64,000 bases of DNA from Plectrocnemia conspersa (Eukaryota; Arthropoda; Insecta; Trichoptera; Polycentropodidae), in assembly GCA_009617715.1 (NCBI GenBank), contig VTFK01000266.1, positions 372,001 to 436,000 on the forward strand. The letters run 5' to 3'. The notes beneath the pieces were generated by a model. It ran no database searches. It was given only the letters and a program-made list of their open reading frames with translations, and was not told the origin of the DNA. Of the stretch, positions 49,207-63,699 are shown in pieces. Position 1 is the first letter of the stretch; the number at the start of each line of letters is the position of its first letter. Position numbers and translations under genes: made by a program.

Positions 49207-52200
49207 ATGAATAATAATATCGAGAAATGTAATATTGAAAGTGTCACCTATGATGTCGTCGAAGAAAAACCAAAGGGTATATTACTAGCATGAAAATTAA
49301 TTTATAATTATTTGTAAATAAATTATATTACACTGCGCAGTTTGGTTTATTTATTTAATTATTGTTTTTAATTTTATTAACAATAGATGGCAGCACATTT
49401 TTTTCTTCGGTGCCATCTATGGTCGTTTTTCGATATACTTTAATTAATTTTATCATTTTATATGAATTAGGTTTTGGCGTCAGATATGTCCAAGCATTCT
49501 TGATGTTTCTCAGCCTGACCATCGGTTATAGCATGAGGGTCATAATGGGCGTAGCAATAGTGGCCATGACAGATCAGGCCACGGAAGAAAAGGGAATAAT
49601 GGTAAATGAGCAAAATTTTCTCTTCTCGTTCTTGGACATAATCCTTGAATTTGTTCGTGCTGCCTTTTAAATCATCGCATTGTCACTATTCTGGAGAATG
49701 AAATCGCGTTTAAATTTTACGACGGTTGGTTATTATTGCAAAAACACAGAAGGTCGAACAAACGTTTAAGTGGTTTGGCATTTGACGAGGAGAAGAATGA
49801 TCATTGTTTGAGTAAAAGCTCGAGAAGTAATTTCCTGATTGATTTACTTAAAAATGCTTTTTAGGTATTTGATTGGAGCAAAAAGATGCAAGACGTCATT
49901 TTGAGTTCATTCTTCTGGGGATACACTTGCATGCAGATTCCAGGAGGGCAAATTGCGCATAGATATGGTGCTAAACAACTTTTAGTTTTGTGTTTGCTGA
50001 TAAATGGCGGCGTTGGTATGCTGATTCCAATATCTGCGAGATGGGTGAGTGTTTAATTTATTTTAGACAGGAAAATTCTTCTGTGGTTATTCTAAGAAAG
50101 TGCTCAAAAAGCAATGGAGTTACCCTCTGACGTATAATATTAAACATGAAAGATGCTTCAATATATGCTTCTTCCTTAAAACCATCATAAAGATTATAAA
50201 TATATTACTATGCTATAATAGATACATATTTATTTAATCTTTATATTATTATCAATGAGTTTTCTTGAATTAATATTTGATATAAATAAAAAAAGAGATT
50301 GAAAATATACATTTTTTTACAAATATAGGTAGTCAATATAAGGAAGACAAATATGTAGAACTATTATTTTTAATAAAATATAATATATATGTATAGTTAG
50401 GAATTGTACTAATTAAACATATCTACGAACTTAATTGTATGTTGTCTAATTTTATATATATTACTAAAAACTGAGCTTGTTCTAGTGACTTTTAGTGACA
50501 ATGCAATTCTTTTTTTGCATTAAATATTTTTTATGGTTACTAGTTATTTTTTAGTTGTAAAATTGTATCAAAATAATGAGAGAGAATGAGAATTGTTAAA
50601 ATCTTGCTTCGTGTCAAGTACGTGATTTATATTCGCGACTAACTATATATAACTAATAGGCTGATTTTAACCTGCCGTTTATTTTAAATCCAGGTGTATT
50701 TCATACTATATATAAAAGATAATATTTAATTAAGCAAACACACAAAAATGTGCGCAGTAAAACAAATTTTAACCCTAAACTTTTTACTATCAATTGATAG
50801 TACAACTTTAATATTCATAGCGATAAACCAATACATAAGTTATTTTATATTTAATAACAATTCTAATAATATTTTGTATTATTTACCTAGATATGTAACT
50901 AGAATAAAAAAGTATTTGTTTTTATAGGATAACTACTATTTGGCAATGTTTACAAATACTTTTCGGGATATTACAAAAAAAATATGAAGAGGTTTGATGG
51001 AAATTATTATTAGCGTATATTTTGCTGAGTAAATATTTTTAGTATTATTAACTAATACTATTAAAAAATACTAATTTTAAAAAAACTCGGCCGTGTCTTT
51101 GTTATCTCCTATTATTATCATTATCTATATTAAAGTAGTATTTGGTTTGAATATTTCAAACTTATCCTTTTACTTTTATTTGTAGTATATTATTGTATTA
51201 GTTTTATGATGAAATTTGGTAAAAATAAAATATTTTTATTTACACATACGCTGATTTTTAAGTGTTATCAAAAAGAACTAACAATATTATACGAAATAAA
51301 CATAAATAGTTAAGATATAATGTTGGCTAATATTTCAAATAAATATATTAAAAAAGGTTTGTTTATTCAAGCATGTATTTAAATATCCAAAATTATTTAT
51401 GTGACCATTTGGCATAAAACCACAGTTGATAAGTCAAAAACAATATGGAGGGGTGTGTTGATATGCTATTATGTAAGAAAAAATATGATAATCGTAAATT
51501 TCAGATACAATAAGTATCGCTCACGTTTTTAAAAATAATTAAAAATAAACAAAGTTATCTAGATTTTTTATATGTATTTCTGAAAAGTACATAAAAAAAT
51601 CCACATCTTCACTAAATGCCCAGAATACTTCGAGTAAATTCTTGTTGTATGAGCCTCTGTTGAAAAGTTGATCCTGTTCTATATTATCATTGTCCAGCAT
51701 TTATTCTCAAGTTCAGCCTTGATAACGCCATTACCATTTTTGGGATGCTTTTGTTTTTAATGTGAATCTAGCTTCACTAATATTAGAAATCCATATCAAA
51801 ATCATACCAATCTGGTTAAGATTTATTTTAACTGAGTGCAAAGCGTCTATAAAACGTCTCTGCGTCTTTATTCGCAAAAGGTAGTTCTCATAATACGCTT
51901 GAACAACAAAGGTCAAACTCATGATGATTACCAAAAATGGCCTAGCATACCAAATTAAACCTACTACGCACACAGTTCCCCTTCGGAATTTGTAAATATT
52001 TATTAACCCTTTTAACGCGTAAATAGACTAAAGTCACCTGATTGATTTTTTATCTCTGATCCTAAAAATCAGTAAAAAAATGACTTTTTTGGTCACAAAT
52101 ATAATAAATCATCGAATCCTCATGATTCCCGTTTCAATGTAATACGACATTGGACAAGGCCCATCAAGCGAGTGTCACTTTCTGAAGGCGTATACCCATT

Positions 52201-55200
52201 TCGCCATTCTAAGAAGCGACTACAGCGATTGGCTTGATGATTGCTGCGTAATTGCGATTGGTCAGCAAGCTTTGCAACCCTGGATACTTAAGCCTGGACT
52301 CCGATGAGGAAAAGACAGTCACCAGCAGCTATTCGAAGACTCAGGCAGACCCGCGGACAATATACAATCATGGACTCACACATCCCGCCATCAACTTATT
52401 CTTAGAATATACTGTCGCTACCATTCTAAACATCCCCCCGCCAGCTTTTCCACCACCGCTCGAGAAAACATCTCGCCATTTATCATTTGTCGCAACATAT
52501 GTAAATATAGTGTAATAAAACTCTAACTAGATTCCACCCTGAGTATCACTGGCTACAAAGTCACACCTCTAGGATTCTCAAACCTTGAAAAACAGTTTTT
52601 TATCTAAAATTAAAAAATATTTTTAGTGAAATGTTTATATTTAAACTATAAAAATGAAACATACATGACTTATAAAACTCGAATAACACAAACATTTAAT
52701 CAATTGCATATATAAAAACACTACGTTTTAATAGTATTGCATAAGTTTGAATTTCTATGCGTGTTTCGACAACGTACGTATTTTTTGCATCCTTCAATTG
52801 TAACGTAACGGATAAATATTTTAAACATGATATAAACAAGAAACAAATACATAATTTCGCGTAAGAAAGCGTCATTTTATTAAAAGCCCTCGAAAAAAAT
52901 TCATTTAAAGGAACCTACAAAAAGTCAAAATTGCTATAGACGTAAAATATGGCAATAAATTACGTGACCCTCTCAAAGACGTAAACATAAACATTAATCA
53001 TTGTGTTTTCACATTTATATAACATATTGTCACCATTAAACAATATAATTGTATTCATTGTCACTCGCAGTTAAGAAACTTTATGGCATTGTCATGTGAT
53101 TTATTTTTTCATTTATTTGCGAATAAGTAAATTTATTTAGGAATCATTTTCATTTAGTGTTTAAAAACAATATTCAGATTAAGGGGCGGGGCCTAATTAA
53201 ACGAACAAATTCGTTGTAATAAAGCAGCTCATCATTTATCAAAGCCGCTTGCTTTATATACAATACATAACTCTTCCGCATTTAAAATCGTTGTCGGATA
53301 TTGAAACCTGATTTTTTTTTTTTTTTTAGAAAAAATGTATACATATGACAAATACATATGGATGAAACTTAAAATTTGGTGACATAAATTATTAAAATAT
53401 ACAACCTTGAATAATTATAAATACAATATATTTAGTAGAAAAAAATGTATACATATAGCGTCTCAATAGATGAAACCTAAAATTTGGTGACACAAATTAA
53501 TAGAATATATAGCCTTCTATAATCATATGTATTATAATATTCTGTGTCAGCAATACTCACATAGAAAAATAAGATCAGTAGACACTACTATTTTTTATGT
53601 ATAAAAAATAAGACAATGTCTATTCAAAGATATATTTGGTTAATGTTTTTTTTTTCAAAAAATTGCATAACAGATTGTTTGTTTTAGCCATCTGTTTGTA
53701 CCATATATGGTTCTAGTAAAAAAAATAACCGTTAGCACTAAACCGGTATATTATTTTTTTATATTTATATTTTAAAGGCAGGATGGAAAGCAGTGTGTGT
53801 TTGTAGAGTGGTGCAAGGATTAGCTCAAGGATCTTTAATACCATCTCTTCATACTTTGCAAGGAAAATGGGCTCCTTTTGATGAAAGAAGCAGAATTAGC
53901 ACTATGATTTATGGAGGTAATTGCTAAAATTAATTCATAATTTACTCTATACTTAAAAGAGCATATTTTGTAGGTTCTCATGCGGGTTCAATATTCGCTA
54001 TGGCATTTTCCGGATTTCTAGCAGCCAGTTCATACGGATGGCCGTTGATATTTTACACTTGCGGTATAGCGAATATTTTGTGTGCCTTTATGTGGTTTTG
54101 TTTTGGAGCAGAAAGTCCTGCTAAGCATAAAAAGATAAGTCCGGAAGAGAAACGATATATACAAGAGTCGCTGGGACAGACTGATAAGCGGATGGTATTA
54201 AAATAAAAAATGGACTAATCTTAAATAATATTGTTTTAAAAACAATTTTTTTTTTAGAAAATGAGTGTTCCGTGGAAGATAATTTTTTCTAGTGGCCCAG
54301 TTTGGGCAATCATTGCCTCTCATATGGGTAGCAGTTGGGTACACGTGATTCTCTTTACAGAGGTTCCGTCTTATTTAAATAAAGTCATGAACGTCGATAT
54401 AAAATCTGTATGTATCATAAACTACTTATTTATAATGTGACATGTTTGATTAATTATTATTTTATAGAACGGCCTTTTATCGGCATTGCCATTTTTGGGT
54501 ATGTGGTTGGGCGGTATTGGTTTTGGGTTCATCTCTGATTTTTTCATCAACAAGAAGATATTTTCTTTGACCGTGGCTAGAAAAATAGGCAATACGATTG
54601 GTAAGTGTAATAAAAAATTCGATTTCTCTAAAACATAATAATGTAATTATGTATACATTACAAAATATGTGTGTTAATAAAAAAAATGTAGCTCAATTAG
54701 TAACACATTCTATTTTTATTGTTTAATTAAAACTAATATTAAATTAATTAATAAAATATGAAACTTACGCACGTGTTTGTAAAATTATCTTTAACATATG
54801 TTATAATATTATTATGTTGATAATGTGCTACATAATTTTTAGCAAATTTAATTTAATTCAGATATAATTTTTATTAAACGTGAATTTTTAATACATCTAA
54901 AATTTTAAGGAATGTGGGGATCTGCGGTAGGATTTTTGATGTTAGCTTTCGTTCCAAGAAATAGCGTAATTTTAGCAACTTCTGCTTTAATTTTCGCTTC
55001 AACTGCGAAGAGTTGCACCCACGTTGGATACTTTGTATGATTTTAAAAATAATTTAATAATTATTGAATAGATCAAAAACCTAAAATAATTAAAATTACA
55101 GGTCAATCATTTGGATATTTCACCAAATTTTGCTGGAACTCTAATAAGCATATCGAACATGGTTTCTAACGGATTTGGAGTAATGGCACCAATAACAGCT

Positions 55201-55799
55201 GGTTTAATATTAAAAGACGAAGTATAAATAAGATTTATAAAATTTTATAATAAAGATATGACATATAATGATTTAATATATAAATTCCAGAGAGACCCGC
55301 ATCAATGGAGAATTGTATTCTTCATATTGATCGGAATAGTTTTCGTCGCAAATTTGATCTATATCTTCCTCGCTTCTGCTAAGAAAGTTGCATGGAACGA
55401 GCCTGAATACTTTGCCTGTGATATGAGTATGATTTTATAATTTTTATATAATGTATATTATACAAAATGCGAGCTGAAAAACCTTGAAATTCAGACGAAG
55501 TTAATTGTTATATTAACATGACTCGGACAATACATAATGGCGTACTTGGTAGCTGAGTAGTTATCTTTTTTATGACAGGGTCATTTTTTTAGTATTCAAT
55601 TAACTGATTATTTGACACTCAGATTAACTTGTAAAAGAGGTCAAAGAAGCTTTATTTTATCTATAGTAAATATTTCTTGAGATGCAATTTACATTTATAT
55701 GATATAAAACTATAATTATAATTATGATTTTCCTTTTCAGAAGCAATGAATAAGGAGAAAATGAATAATAAGGAAGTGATAAAAAGAAGTGATATTTAA
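49207..55799 (+). CDS. SLC17-type MFS transporter, gene G (conventional member)
   Basis: Seventh gene, 200 bp after F and collinear with it, but much closer to conventional insect SLC17 'inorganic phosphate cotransporter' proteins. Exons: 49207-49276, 49471-49601, 49865-50044, 53778-53916, 53974-54194, 54258-54407, 54468-54600, 54910-55034, 55102-55221, 55291-55426, 55741-55799 (TAA). 487 residues. TM1 keeps Arg46 (YSMRVIMGVAIVAMTD) and TM4 keeps Arg137 (CRVVQGLAQGSLIP); SSFFWGYTCMQIPGGQIAHR (about residues 82-101) and GKWAPFDERSR match family motifs, as do NHLDISPNFAGTLISISN (exon 9) and RDPHQWRIVF (exon 10). Exon 1 is 70 nt, longer than in A-F. Introns are normal GT-AG; intron 3 is 3.7 kb. 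Likely an anion or phosphate transporter. AATAAA at 55855. Confidence 0.9.
52137..52566 (+). mobile_element. Possible solo LTR in gene G intron 3
   Basis: About 430 bp of raised GC beginning TGTAATACGACATTGGACAA and ending CTACAAAGTCACA, with a TATA-like GGATACTTAAGCC near the middle and GTGTAATAAAACTC near the 3' end, the order expected of a retrotransposon LTR. No target duplication or second copy is visible, so this is tentative. Confidence 0.35.
53331..53560. repeat. Tandem duplication of about 115 bp
   Basis: Two adjacent copies share AAAAAATGTATACATAT, GATGAAACYTAAAATTTGGT and GACAYAAATTA-type words in order. Diverged by about one fifth. Located just upstream of gene G exon 4. Confidence 0.7.
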
Positions 55800-58630
55800 A
55801 TACGTTTAATAGTAGAATGAAATATTATGATAAATTAATACTTGTGATAGTATAAATAAATAATGCATAAATTATTAAATCTACTTTATCATATGTTATC
55901 TTCCGTGTTAGATGTTTCTTATTGCTACATATATTATACATACAAACATATGTTTTATTGAAAAATATTGTTCTTATCTATATGATCCAATTGTATATTT
56001 TTTTTTATATTATTTATAAATAAATATGTTTATAATCAACTATGTATTAGGTCATTTACTATCTAAATCATTTTATTATATTATAATATAACAGAGGAAC
56101 TAGATATAAAACGGAAGAACAAAGTGATTGATATTCTATTAATGTCATTAAAACGTGTATATGTATGTTGATATAATTAGATCTCTTAGGATTTATCAGA
56201 ACATTAACAATATTAATTGGAGCGATTGCAGTCAGGGTCATGGTTAACAAACTGTACTTCCAATATATAGACATTTAACATTGATTTGATTGATTTCAAC
56301 TTAACTGACAGCGTTTTGTTGATGTACGATTCATCAAGGTGAAATTGTTGAAATCATTGTTTACTTACTGCTTATTTTATATGATATGCTCTGATTAAAT
56401 GTAATCGTGACAACTTCGAGATGACCCTGTGTATTAAGAGAGAAAGCTCGGCTGAAGCAATCGAATTTCATTATTGAATAATCCAATAGTCAAAATTACT
56501 CGTCAAAAAAATCTTGTTAAACGTGGAAAATGTGTCAAGAACCTAAGAATTAATTTTTGTGACCAGAACAATACTTGTATTTAGATATAAAAAAACAACA
56601 ACATTCGCATGAATTGATCAGTTAATTTACTGGAAAGTTAAGTCGAGGTTTTTTATAGAGAAAAAATAAAGCCATGTTCAATCTATATGTTATAACTAAA
56701 ATAATGTTTTAGTATAGTATTTATTCAATAGCAAATTATGCATTTTTTATTTTACGAGCAATATTGCAAAGAAAAGACGACCTTCAATTAACATATTTGC
56801 ACGCTTTTATTTTTCTTTTCACAGAAACAATATCATTAACTCTTGGAGTCTTACTGAATAATTTAATTTATAGTGAATATCCTTTAATCTAATTTTGCAC
56901 AAAAATGAACGCAATTGAGAAATATTAGCATTATTTATCCAAAAGTGAATCATACTGGTTTTTACGCTATACTTATAAATAATAATTAAAACAGATATGT
57001 ATAATATCATACATAAAAATATTTTTTTGTCTTGAAGCGGATGTTTTTGATAAGTATATGAAACCGAAAAATAAAGCATTATGTTCAATGATTTTTAATT
57101 TGTTTAATGTTCTGTGGTTTTCAAATTAGTAAGCAATAAATTAAAACAACATACTCTTCTCTATTTTTTAACGATTGTTGTAGCTAAAATAAAAATAACC
57201 TTCAATGAGAAAAAATATAAAATTTTTATTTTTCTTCAAGAAAATTAAATTTACCTCAATCAATATGTGTGCATGAGAAGTAACGATGTAACTGTTTACT
57301 ATTTGTTTTATTGAATTTATCTATAGGGTATTTTATAATTTAATGATAGAAATCATTTCAAGAATAGCACTCGATAAAACAAACACTATGAAAGGTCACG
57401 TGTTTGTAACATTAGATTTATGTATAATACCATGCGATACGATGTCGTTTAAAGATTGATTTTCAATAGATAATTAAAAAATGACATTGCTGTATTCAAG
57501 TTCATGTTATTTGCATACCATAAATTCCATCATAATAAAAACTAGTTGTCTTTTATGTCTTATAAATATATATTTTTCAATATTGACTAAAAGTGAATCG
57601 TATTAATATTTAGATTCAATCAAAATATCTTACAGCTTCGATAAACTGCCGTTTAACTTATTAATACATAAAACTAGTCGTTATTCTTGTTTAGTTAATG
57701 TATTTTTAATTTCTAATTTTTTACTCTATTTATAATCTGTTTTGTATGCTATTATTCTTAAAATATTAAGATACATTAATAAATCATGGCATAGTAGTAT
57801 TTGTTTAAAAATTATTAAAAAATAGGGGTTAAATCAATAATACGGAACACCCAAGTTAGCCTGCAAAAGCTTTACAGACTTTCGAAAGCCAGAAATAATT
57901 GAAACATATTAATCTACCTTAACCTTTATTGGATAGTCGCTTACAAATGAACACACGGAAAGTGTCGTTTTTATTAGGGGTGTTGCAAGATTGGTACTGA
58001 ACTGGTTCAGTATAAATTATCTAACACCTAGTCACAGCATCACTCACAGACTCAAGACTTATTAACTTGACCTAGTTGAAAACGAGGAACCAGAGACCGG
58101 AGAGACTCGATCTCAACTTCTAGGTTCTACGACTCAGTACGAATGGCTGACGAATTTTGCAAATTTTAAATATATAATTTTGTATCAAAATGTTAAAAAT
58201 ATTTTATATTATTTAGTTAATATTTATAAACACTTTTGGCGTTCTATTTAATATATATTATTTTAATTTTGCCGTGTACAAACTGGTTTTTAAGATATTT
58301 TATATTATTATGGAATATAAAAATATTTAAAAAAAAATAGTGTATGATTATTTATTAATTTCAATCAATTAATTTTATTTTTGGATTCTCTTTATTTTAA
58401 AATTAAATTAATTGTAGAACATGATTTTTTATTATAATTACAATTTAGTTATTAATATTGAATATCAATTTAAATCTCAATATGTGCGATATAATTAATT
58501 CATAATTATAATCACGATAAATAAAATGGATATATAATAATATTTATTTAAGATATTTTGAATTGTATGTCTATAGATACGTTTTTTAGATTAATTTAAT
58601 ATATATTTTATTTTGAATTAATTTAATATA

Positions 58631-58796
58631 CAGTAAACCCCCCAATAGCACAGTAAATTGCGGACATTCTATTATGTGTGAGCGAGTCAAAGAGAGAATA
58701 TCTCATCACACGCGCCTGATTTGTATTTTCTGGTCCCCCAACTACACGTACCCAAATAGCACGTTCCTAATTTACCGTGTTATTGGGGGTCTACTG
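58631..58796. mobile_element. Tigger-like MITE, second copy
   Basis: Ends CAGTAAACCCCCCAATAGCA and the complement of TTACCGTGTTATTGGGGGTC, TA on both sides, 166 bp. It matches the termini of the 28725 element. Its interior (GAGCGAGTCAAAGAGAGAAT, then ATCTCATCACACGCGCCTG) matches the hairpins at 5183 and 45961. Confidence 0.75.
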
Positions 58797-61035
58797 TAAC
58801 TTTACAATTTTTTTTATTTACGATATCATGAAACCTTTGGATTATTGCTTATTAACTTACGTATTTAAATAAAACAATATGCGTGTAAGCAATATATGGA
58901 TTTTTAACACTTTTCAGAGTAGCTAAAAAACATATTTTGTATATAATAAATAAATTCATTGCATTAATTTGCTTTTATTAATTTATTTAACGATCAACTA
59001 TTATAAATATAAATATGTTATATTCTTTCCAGGGCAAATATAAAAATATATTGCTTAAAAAGAGAAGAATCATTATCAAAAATATTTCTGTAAATATCTA
59101 TCGTAACTACAATATAATATTTTTTCTGAAATGATGGTTCACATGAAACGGTGACCGACTTACACCGGGTTGACATGTCACGGCCGAGCCTGACGCGAAT
59201 ATCGCTGGTCAGATTTGACCAAAAATAGCATGATTTTTTTCCTTGTCAGCTGTGAATACGATGACCCTGCATGTACCGATATTGCAACCAACAATTGTCT
59301 ACTTCAACGACCTTTTTCAATTGCATAATGCAAAGCTAAGTTATTACGTCACGAGACTGTTATCCGAAACGAATGCACATCTGATGTGATATACGCAGAG
59401 ATAACCTTGAACGCTTGAGCGAAAACAGGGGCAATCATCAATACACTTTTAAAGTAAGCTGTGCAAAATTTTTAATTATCGTATTAAATTATATCGAATG
59501 GAATCTGGCGTGTCGAACAAATTACTTATATTTTAATGGTGGGCAATCATATTGGTACGAATAAATATGATGTTTAGATTAAATCATTTTTATTTTTAGA
59601 AAGTATTTTATCTATGCTTGTAGAAATATAGAGCTGGTATTTTAAAATAAAAAATATTAATACAGACGAGTTCTATGAAAGTTAAATTAAATCCAGACAT
59701 AAAAAATCAAGCAATCAGAGGCCAGCGTTTGGTCACGCTTACGGTAATAACTTTGCGGTGCAGACGCCGGCTTTTGTTATAACAGTTAAATATAATTTGT
59801 GAAGAAAAGTGGGAAGTTTGACTGATAATTGGATAGTGATTTTATAGCAGCATTTCGGTCTATATCCGATTTTAAAAAAAAGAAGAACTCATCGATCCTC
59901 CTCCATCTCAACTCCTCAACTAATTCTGGGTGATTTGAGGTGAAACTTTATTTTGTATAATGATATAAAAAATTATAATAATATTATAGGTGTTTAGCAA
60001 ATGATTGCGTCTAGTGATGCATAAATCCGGCAACAATGGAATTTCAGTTTTTTAACTACCTGCTATTATAGAACGATTTTTTATATTAAAAACGTGCATA
60101 TTCTATCGCTATTTGTGCAATTTACAATAAATTTCGTTTTAGTATTAATTTCGTCCGAAATAAAATACATCACTAATTCACGATAACGTCCATACAAGAG
60201 AAAAATATATAAATTAAAACGTGATTATGGGTAGTTACTACCTAACTTTATGATTGTTGTTATGATTTTATTGTTTGTTATTTCTTTTATTATTTACAAG
60301 GGATATGTATTGGACATTTCTTGCACTATGTGCGTCAAACCGAGCTTATGGATTTAGATGTTGAAGAAGTTTTTGCACCTAACGCAATCAGAGATTTATA
60401 AAAACATTGGCGAAAAGTTGTTATGTCCTGAACACATGTTTGATAAATAAATAAGTAAATGAAAATTATAAAACGATTGTATTCTCACAATATTTAAATG
60501 AGTCTAACTGTCATAAACATTTTTCTTGCTTTAAATTTATGTAACCGTTTATTTTGCTCAAAATCTAATTACCGTAAGTATAAACCACATACATATATAA
60601 GATTAAACAACATTTAATTTGTGTACTAAAACGAATGATTTGTGCATTAAAATATTAAAAAGTGAGCATTAAAATAATTATTTTCAATAAAAATAATTTA
60701 AATTGAGCAATAATAAATTTGTAATGTGTATTCATTTTTTTGTCTTTTTAACTAATTAAATTTTAGATTTAATAAATTATAATATTCTTGGAACTTTAAT
60801 GAGGTTAAGTTTGGGTTTACTGTTTGGTCGTTTACACACAACTGTTACAGTGAAGTTATATTTTAAATAATATGAATATAATATAATGCTCATATTTTAT
60901 ATTTTAAGGCATACATTATTCGTTTTAGTGCACACTACAAATAAAATATTGTTTATTTATATTTATTTAATGCTCGTTTTTTATTATTGTAATGTACAAA
61001 CAATTTGTTTTATGAAACAAAATGCACATTATAAG

Positions 61036-61188
61036 TTTTGAGAAACTAAATTTTAAGATTATTTTTAATGTCAATTACATAAATAAAACTGTTAAATTGA
61101 TTTCATTATTAGTTTTAAGAAAATAAATTTGAAGATTATTTTTAATGTCAATTACATGAATAAAACTATTAAATTGATTACATTACTT
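61036..61188. repeat. Tandem duplication of about 76 bp
   Basis: GATTATTTTTAATGTCAATT followed by ACATRAATAAAACTRTTAAA and TTGATT occurs in two adjacent copies with a handful of differences. Noncoding. Confidence 0.8.
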
Positions 61189-62231
61189 TGAATACGTTGA
61201 TGTATTTTTAATTGTGTCGTATTATGTTGATATATTATACGATCTTTTTATCTGATCAATGTGATTCGATAACTCTAGTCGTTAATGTTGTTGTTAATCA
61301 TGAAAGGAAGTAACCTTTTTAATTTCCTTAATATTTCCGTAAATTCAAATCTGAGTAGCACATCTATTTTAGGAAATTGCATTACGATATTATGACATAT
61401 ATGGTGATCAATGCTTTGTAAATACCTAATACAATTGTTAATTTATTTTGTTTAACAATCTCACTAATCACCATAGTGCAACATCATTTAATGAATCATA
61501 TGACACAATAGAAATTGAAAACATTCATTGGGGCTAATACGATTTAAGCCCACGAATATTCAATTAACTTATTATACTGGTTATGTTTCTGTCTAATTTG
61601 TCTCAGTCTCACATAAGAGATGAATTAATAATGAATTGTAATGTTTTCATACCGTTTTCAAAATTTGCAATAAAAATGCACGATACAGCAAAGATTGTAA
61701 TTTGCTTCTAACATAATAATAGCACGGTGAAGTTTGACAGTTATAATTATGTTGTAATTTGAACCGTTGTCTATTGCTTTGTTATGTATTTCTGTAAACG
61801 GATAATGATAGATATGATGAAATACCCGACTAAGATTGAGCTATAAATTTATGAAAACGGTGTATTGAGCTTTGAATTATTTCAAGTTCATCGTTTCAAT
61901 TATAAAAGTAAATGGCGAATGCCTCTTGTAGTCACGTTTACTTTGAACAAGTAAATTGTGGTTATCAATACTATTTCAGTGAATTATAAAGTAATTTATT
62001 TCATATTAAATACATTTGCATGACCTATAGATTTTTTAAATTATTAAGGGCAAATTTGTTGGACTCAATATAAAATAATATTATGGAGTTATAATTGAAT
62101 TATTGAAATATTATATTATATATTTTTAATTAAGATTTTTTCGTAGGTGAATGAAAAAAATGTATAATAAATACATATGTATCATATAAATATATTTAGA
62201 TTTTATCTAATTTTTATTGTACAACATATAG

Positions 62232-62558
62232 CAGGGCTAAAGGGCTTGACCCCTTAGAGGTGTGTGAGGGCTGAGGCTGCCACTGAGGCAACATATAAAC
62301 GCCTCTGGAATTTTGAGGGGTGGTGCTGTTACTAGGATGATACGCAAATGCATGCAATTGCAAAGCAATGCAGGTCAGCCAATAAGAGCACTAAATGTCA
62401 GCTCGGGAGAAATACTGATAAAACTCAGATAAAATATGTAATACTACGGGGGTGGGTCACGCTCATCCGGCCGTCAAAAGCTGGGTGCCCGCCCATAAGG
62501 TTGGACTCGTAGGGCCCAAGTACTGGTGGTGCACGCAACGGATACTATAATAAACACC
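62232..62558. mobile_element. Retroposon-like insertion with 14-bp target-site duplication
   Basis: TGTACAACATATAG occurs at 62218-62231 and again at 62559-62572, directly flanking 327 bp of much higher GC than the surroundings. The insert ends GATACTATAATAAACACC, a short A-rich 3' end, and holds GGTTGGACTCG, loosely like a Pol III B box. Long perfect duplications of this size indicate target-primed insertion of a SINE or the 3' end of a LINE. No coding frame. Confidence 0.65.
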
Positions 62559-63699
62559 TGTACAACATATAGTATAACTTATTAATTAATTAAATATATT
62601 TACAAATTGGGTTTACTATTACAATCGTGCTGTACTTTTTTATATATAAATGTTTATAAATGGTCAAAAATATGCCGAAATTTAATGTTTTTGGATCATT
62701 AACTTTGAGATGAAATCTTAAAATATCCGAATTAGAAAATACATTTTATATTATATGTTATGAAAATTGTGATAAAAAGCATGAACTAAAAATCTGTTAA
62801 TGACAGCAGCCTACGCATTAATTTTTCCTTTAAATATATTAATATTGAACAATTGTATGTTACGATTAAACTCGATTGCTGTTTTTCTTACTAATAATAT
62901 ATTATGAAAATATTTTAGCTGTTTGTCACGTGTATTTTGCATTAGATGAACGTCTAGCAACAATAGAATTTAATATTAAGCTATCTCTGTTGAAAAAACG
63001 ATTTTTATTTATTTGTGAAGTGGTTGATTAACAATTATTTTATATTATAAAGTTCTTCACAATAGATTCCGTATTTGCGTTAATTACACTAGATAGGAAA
63101 AACATTGCTAAATCATAACGCACGAGCGCGTTCCGGGTAAAAAACTGAAATTCGAAAAGCATATAAAAACTTAAAAATTGATTACTAAACTTATTAAACT
63201 TGCTCAGATATTAAAATGAGATATATCCTTATTAATTGTTTGTATTAGTTATATTAGTAAATAATACTCATGGCACTAGGATTCCATATTCATTTTCTAT
63301 ATAATAATATGTTTTACTAAATTAATGAGGTGCTTTGCGTTTCACACTTAATTAACATATTAAATGCCTTATTAAAGATATTTACGTATAGAATTAACAT
63401 TTAGGTTATGAATAAACATTATATTTAGATTGCAAATATATTTTTTAAAGTATGATATGGCGACCGTTCACCAAATGAGATAACAATATATCTAGGAATC
63501 ACTTTATTACTACTTTTTATTTCTCATAAATATAGAAAGCGGGAATTAAGAAAAGAAATATCAGTAGGTCATACGTTTTTTCCGAGAAACACCATTTCTT
63601 CGCCAGATGCCAGGGATATCAAACGACCTGGGAGAAGAGGTCCCGCGAGGTTCTACATCTCCGTGTTTATTTATATGTATGGGTATATATCAAATCTGT

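Larger units (their letters stand above)
50045..53777. other. Gene G intron 3, long and repeat-bearing
   Basis: The longest intron of gene G. The left two kilobases are AT-rich with nothing recognisable. TTAACCCTTTTAACGCG near 52009 resembles the TTAA-type termini at 1705 and 6103. A solo-LTR-like segment follows, and a tandem duplication of about 115 bp lies at 53331-53560. A minus-strand open frame at 51731-51973 matches nothing known. Confidence 0.45.

Noticed and set aside
52009..52025. Another TTAACCCTTT transposon terminus
   Set aside because: No matching inverted end was found within several kilobases; noted only inside the gene G intron entry.
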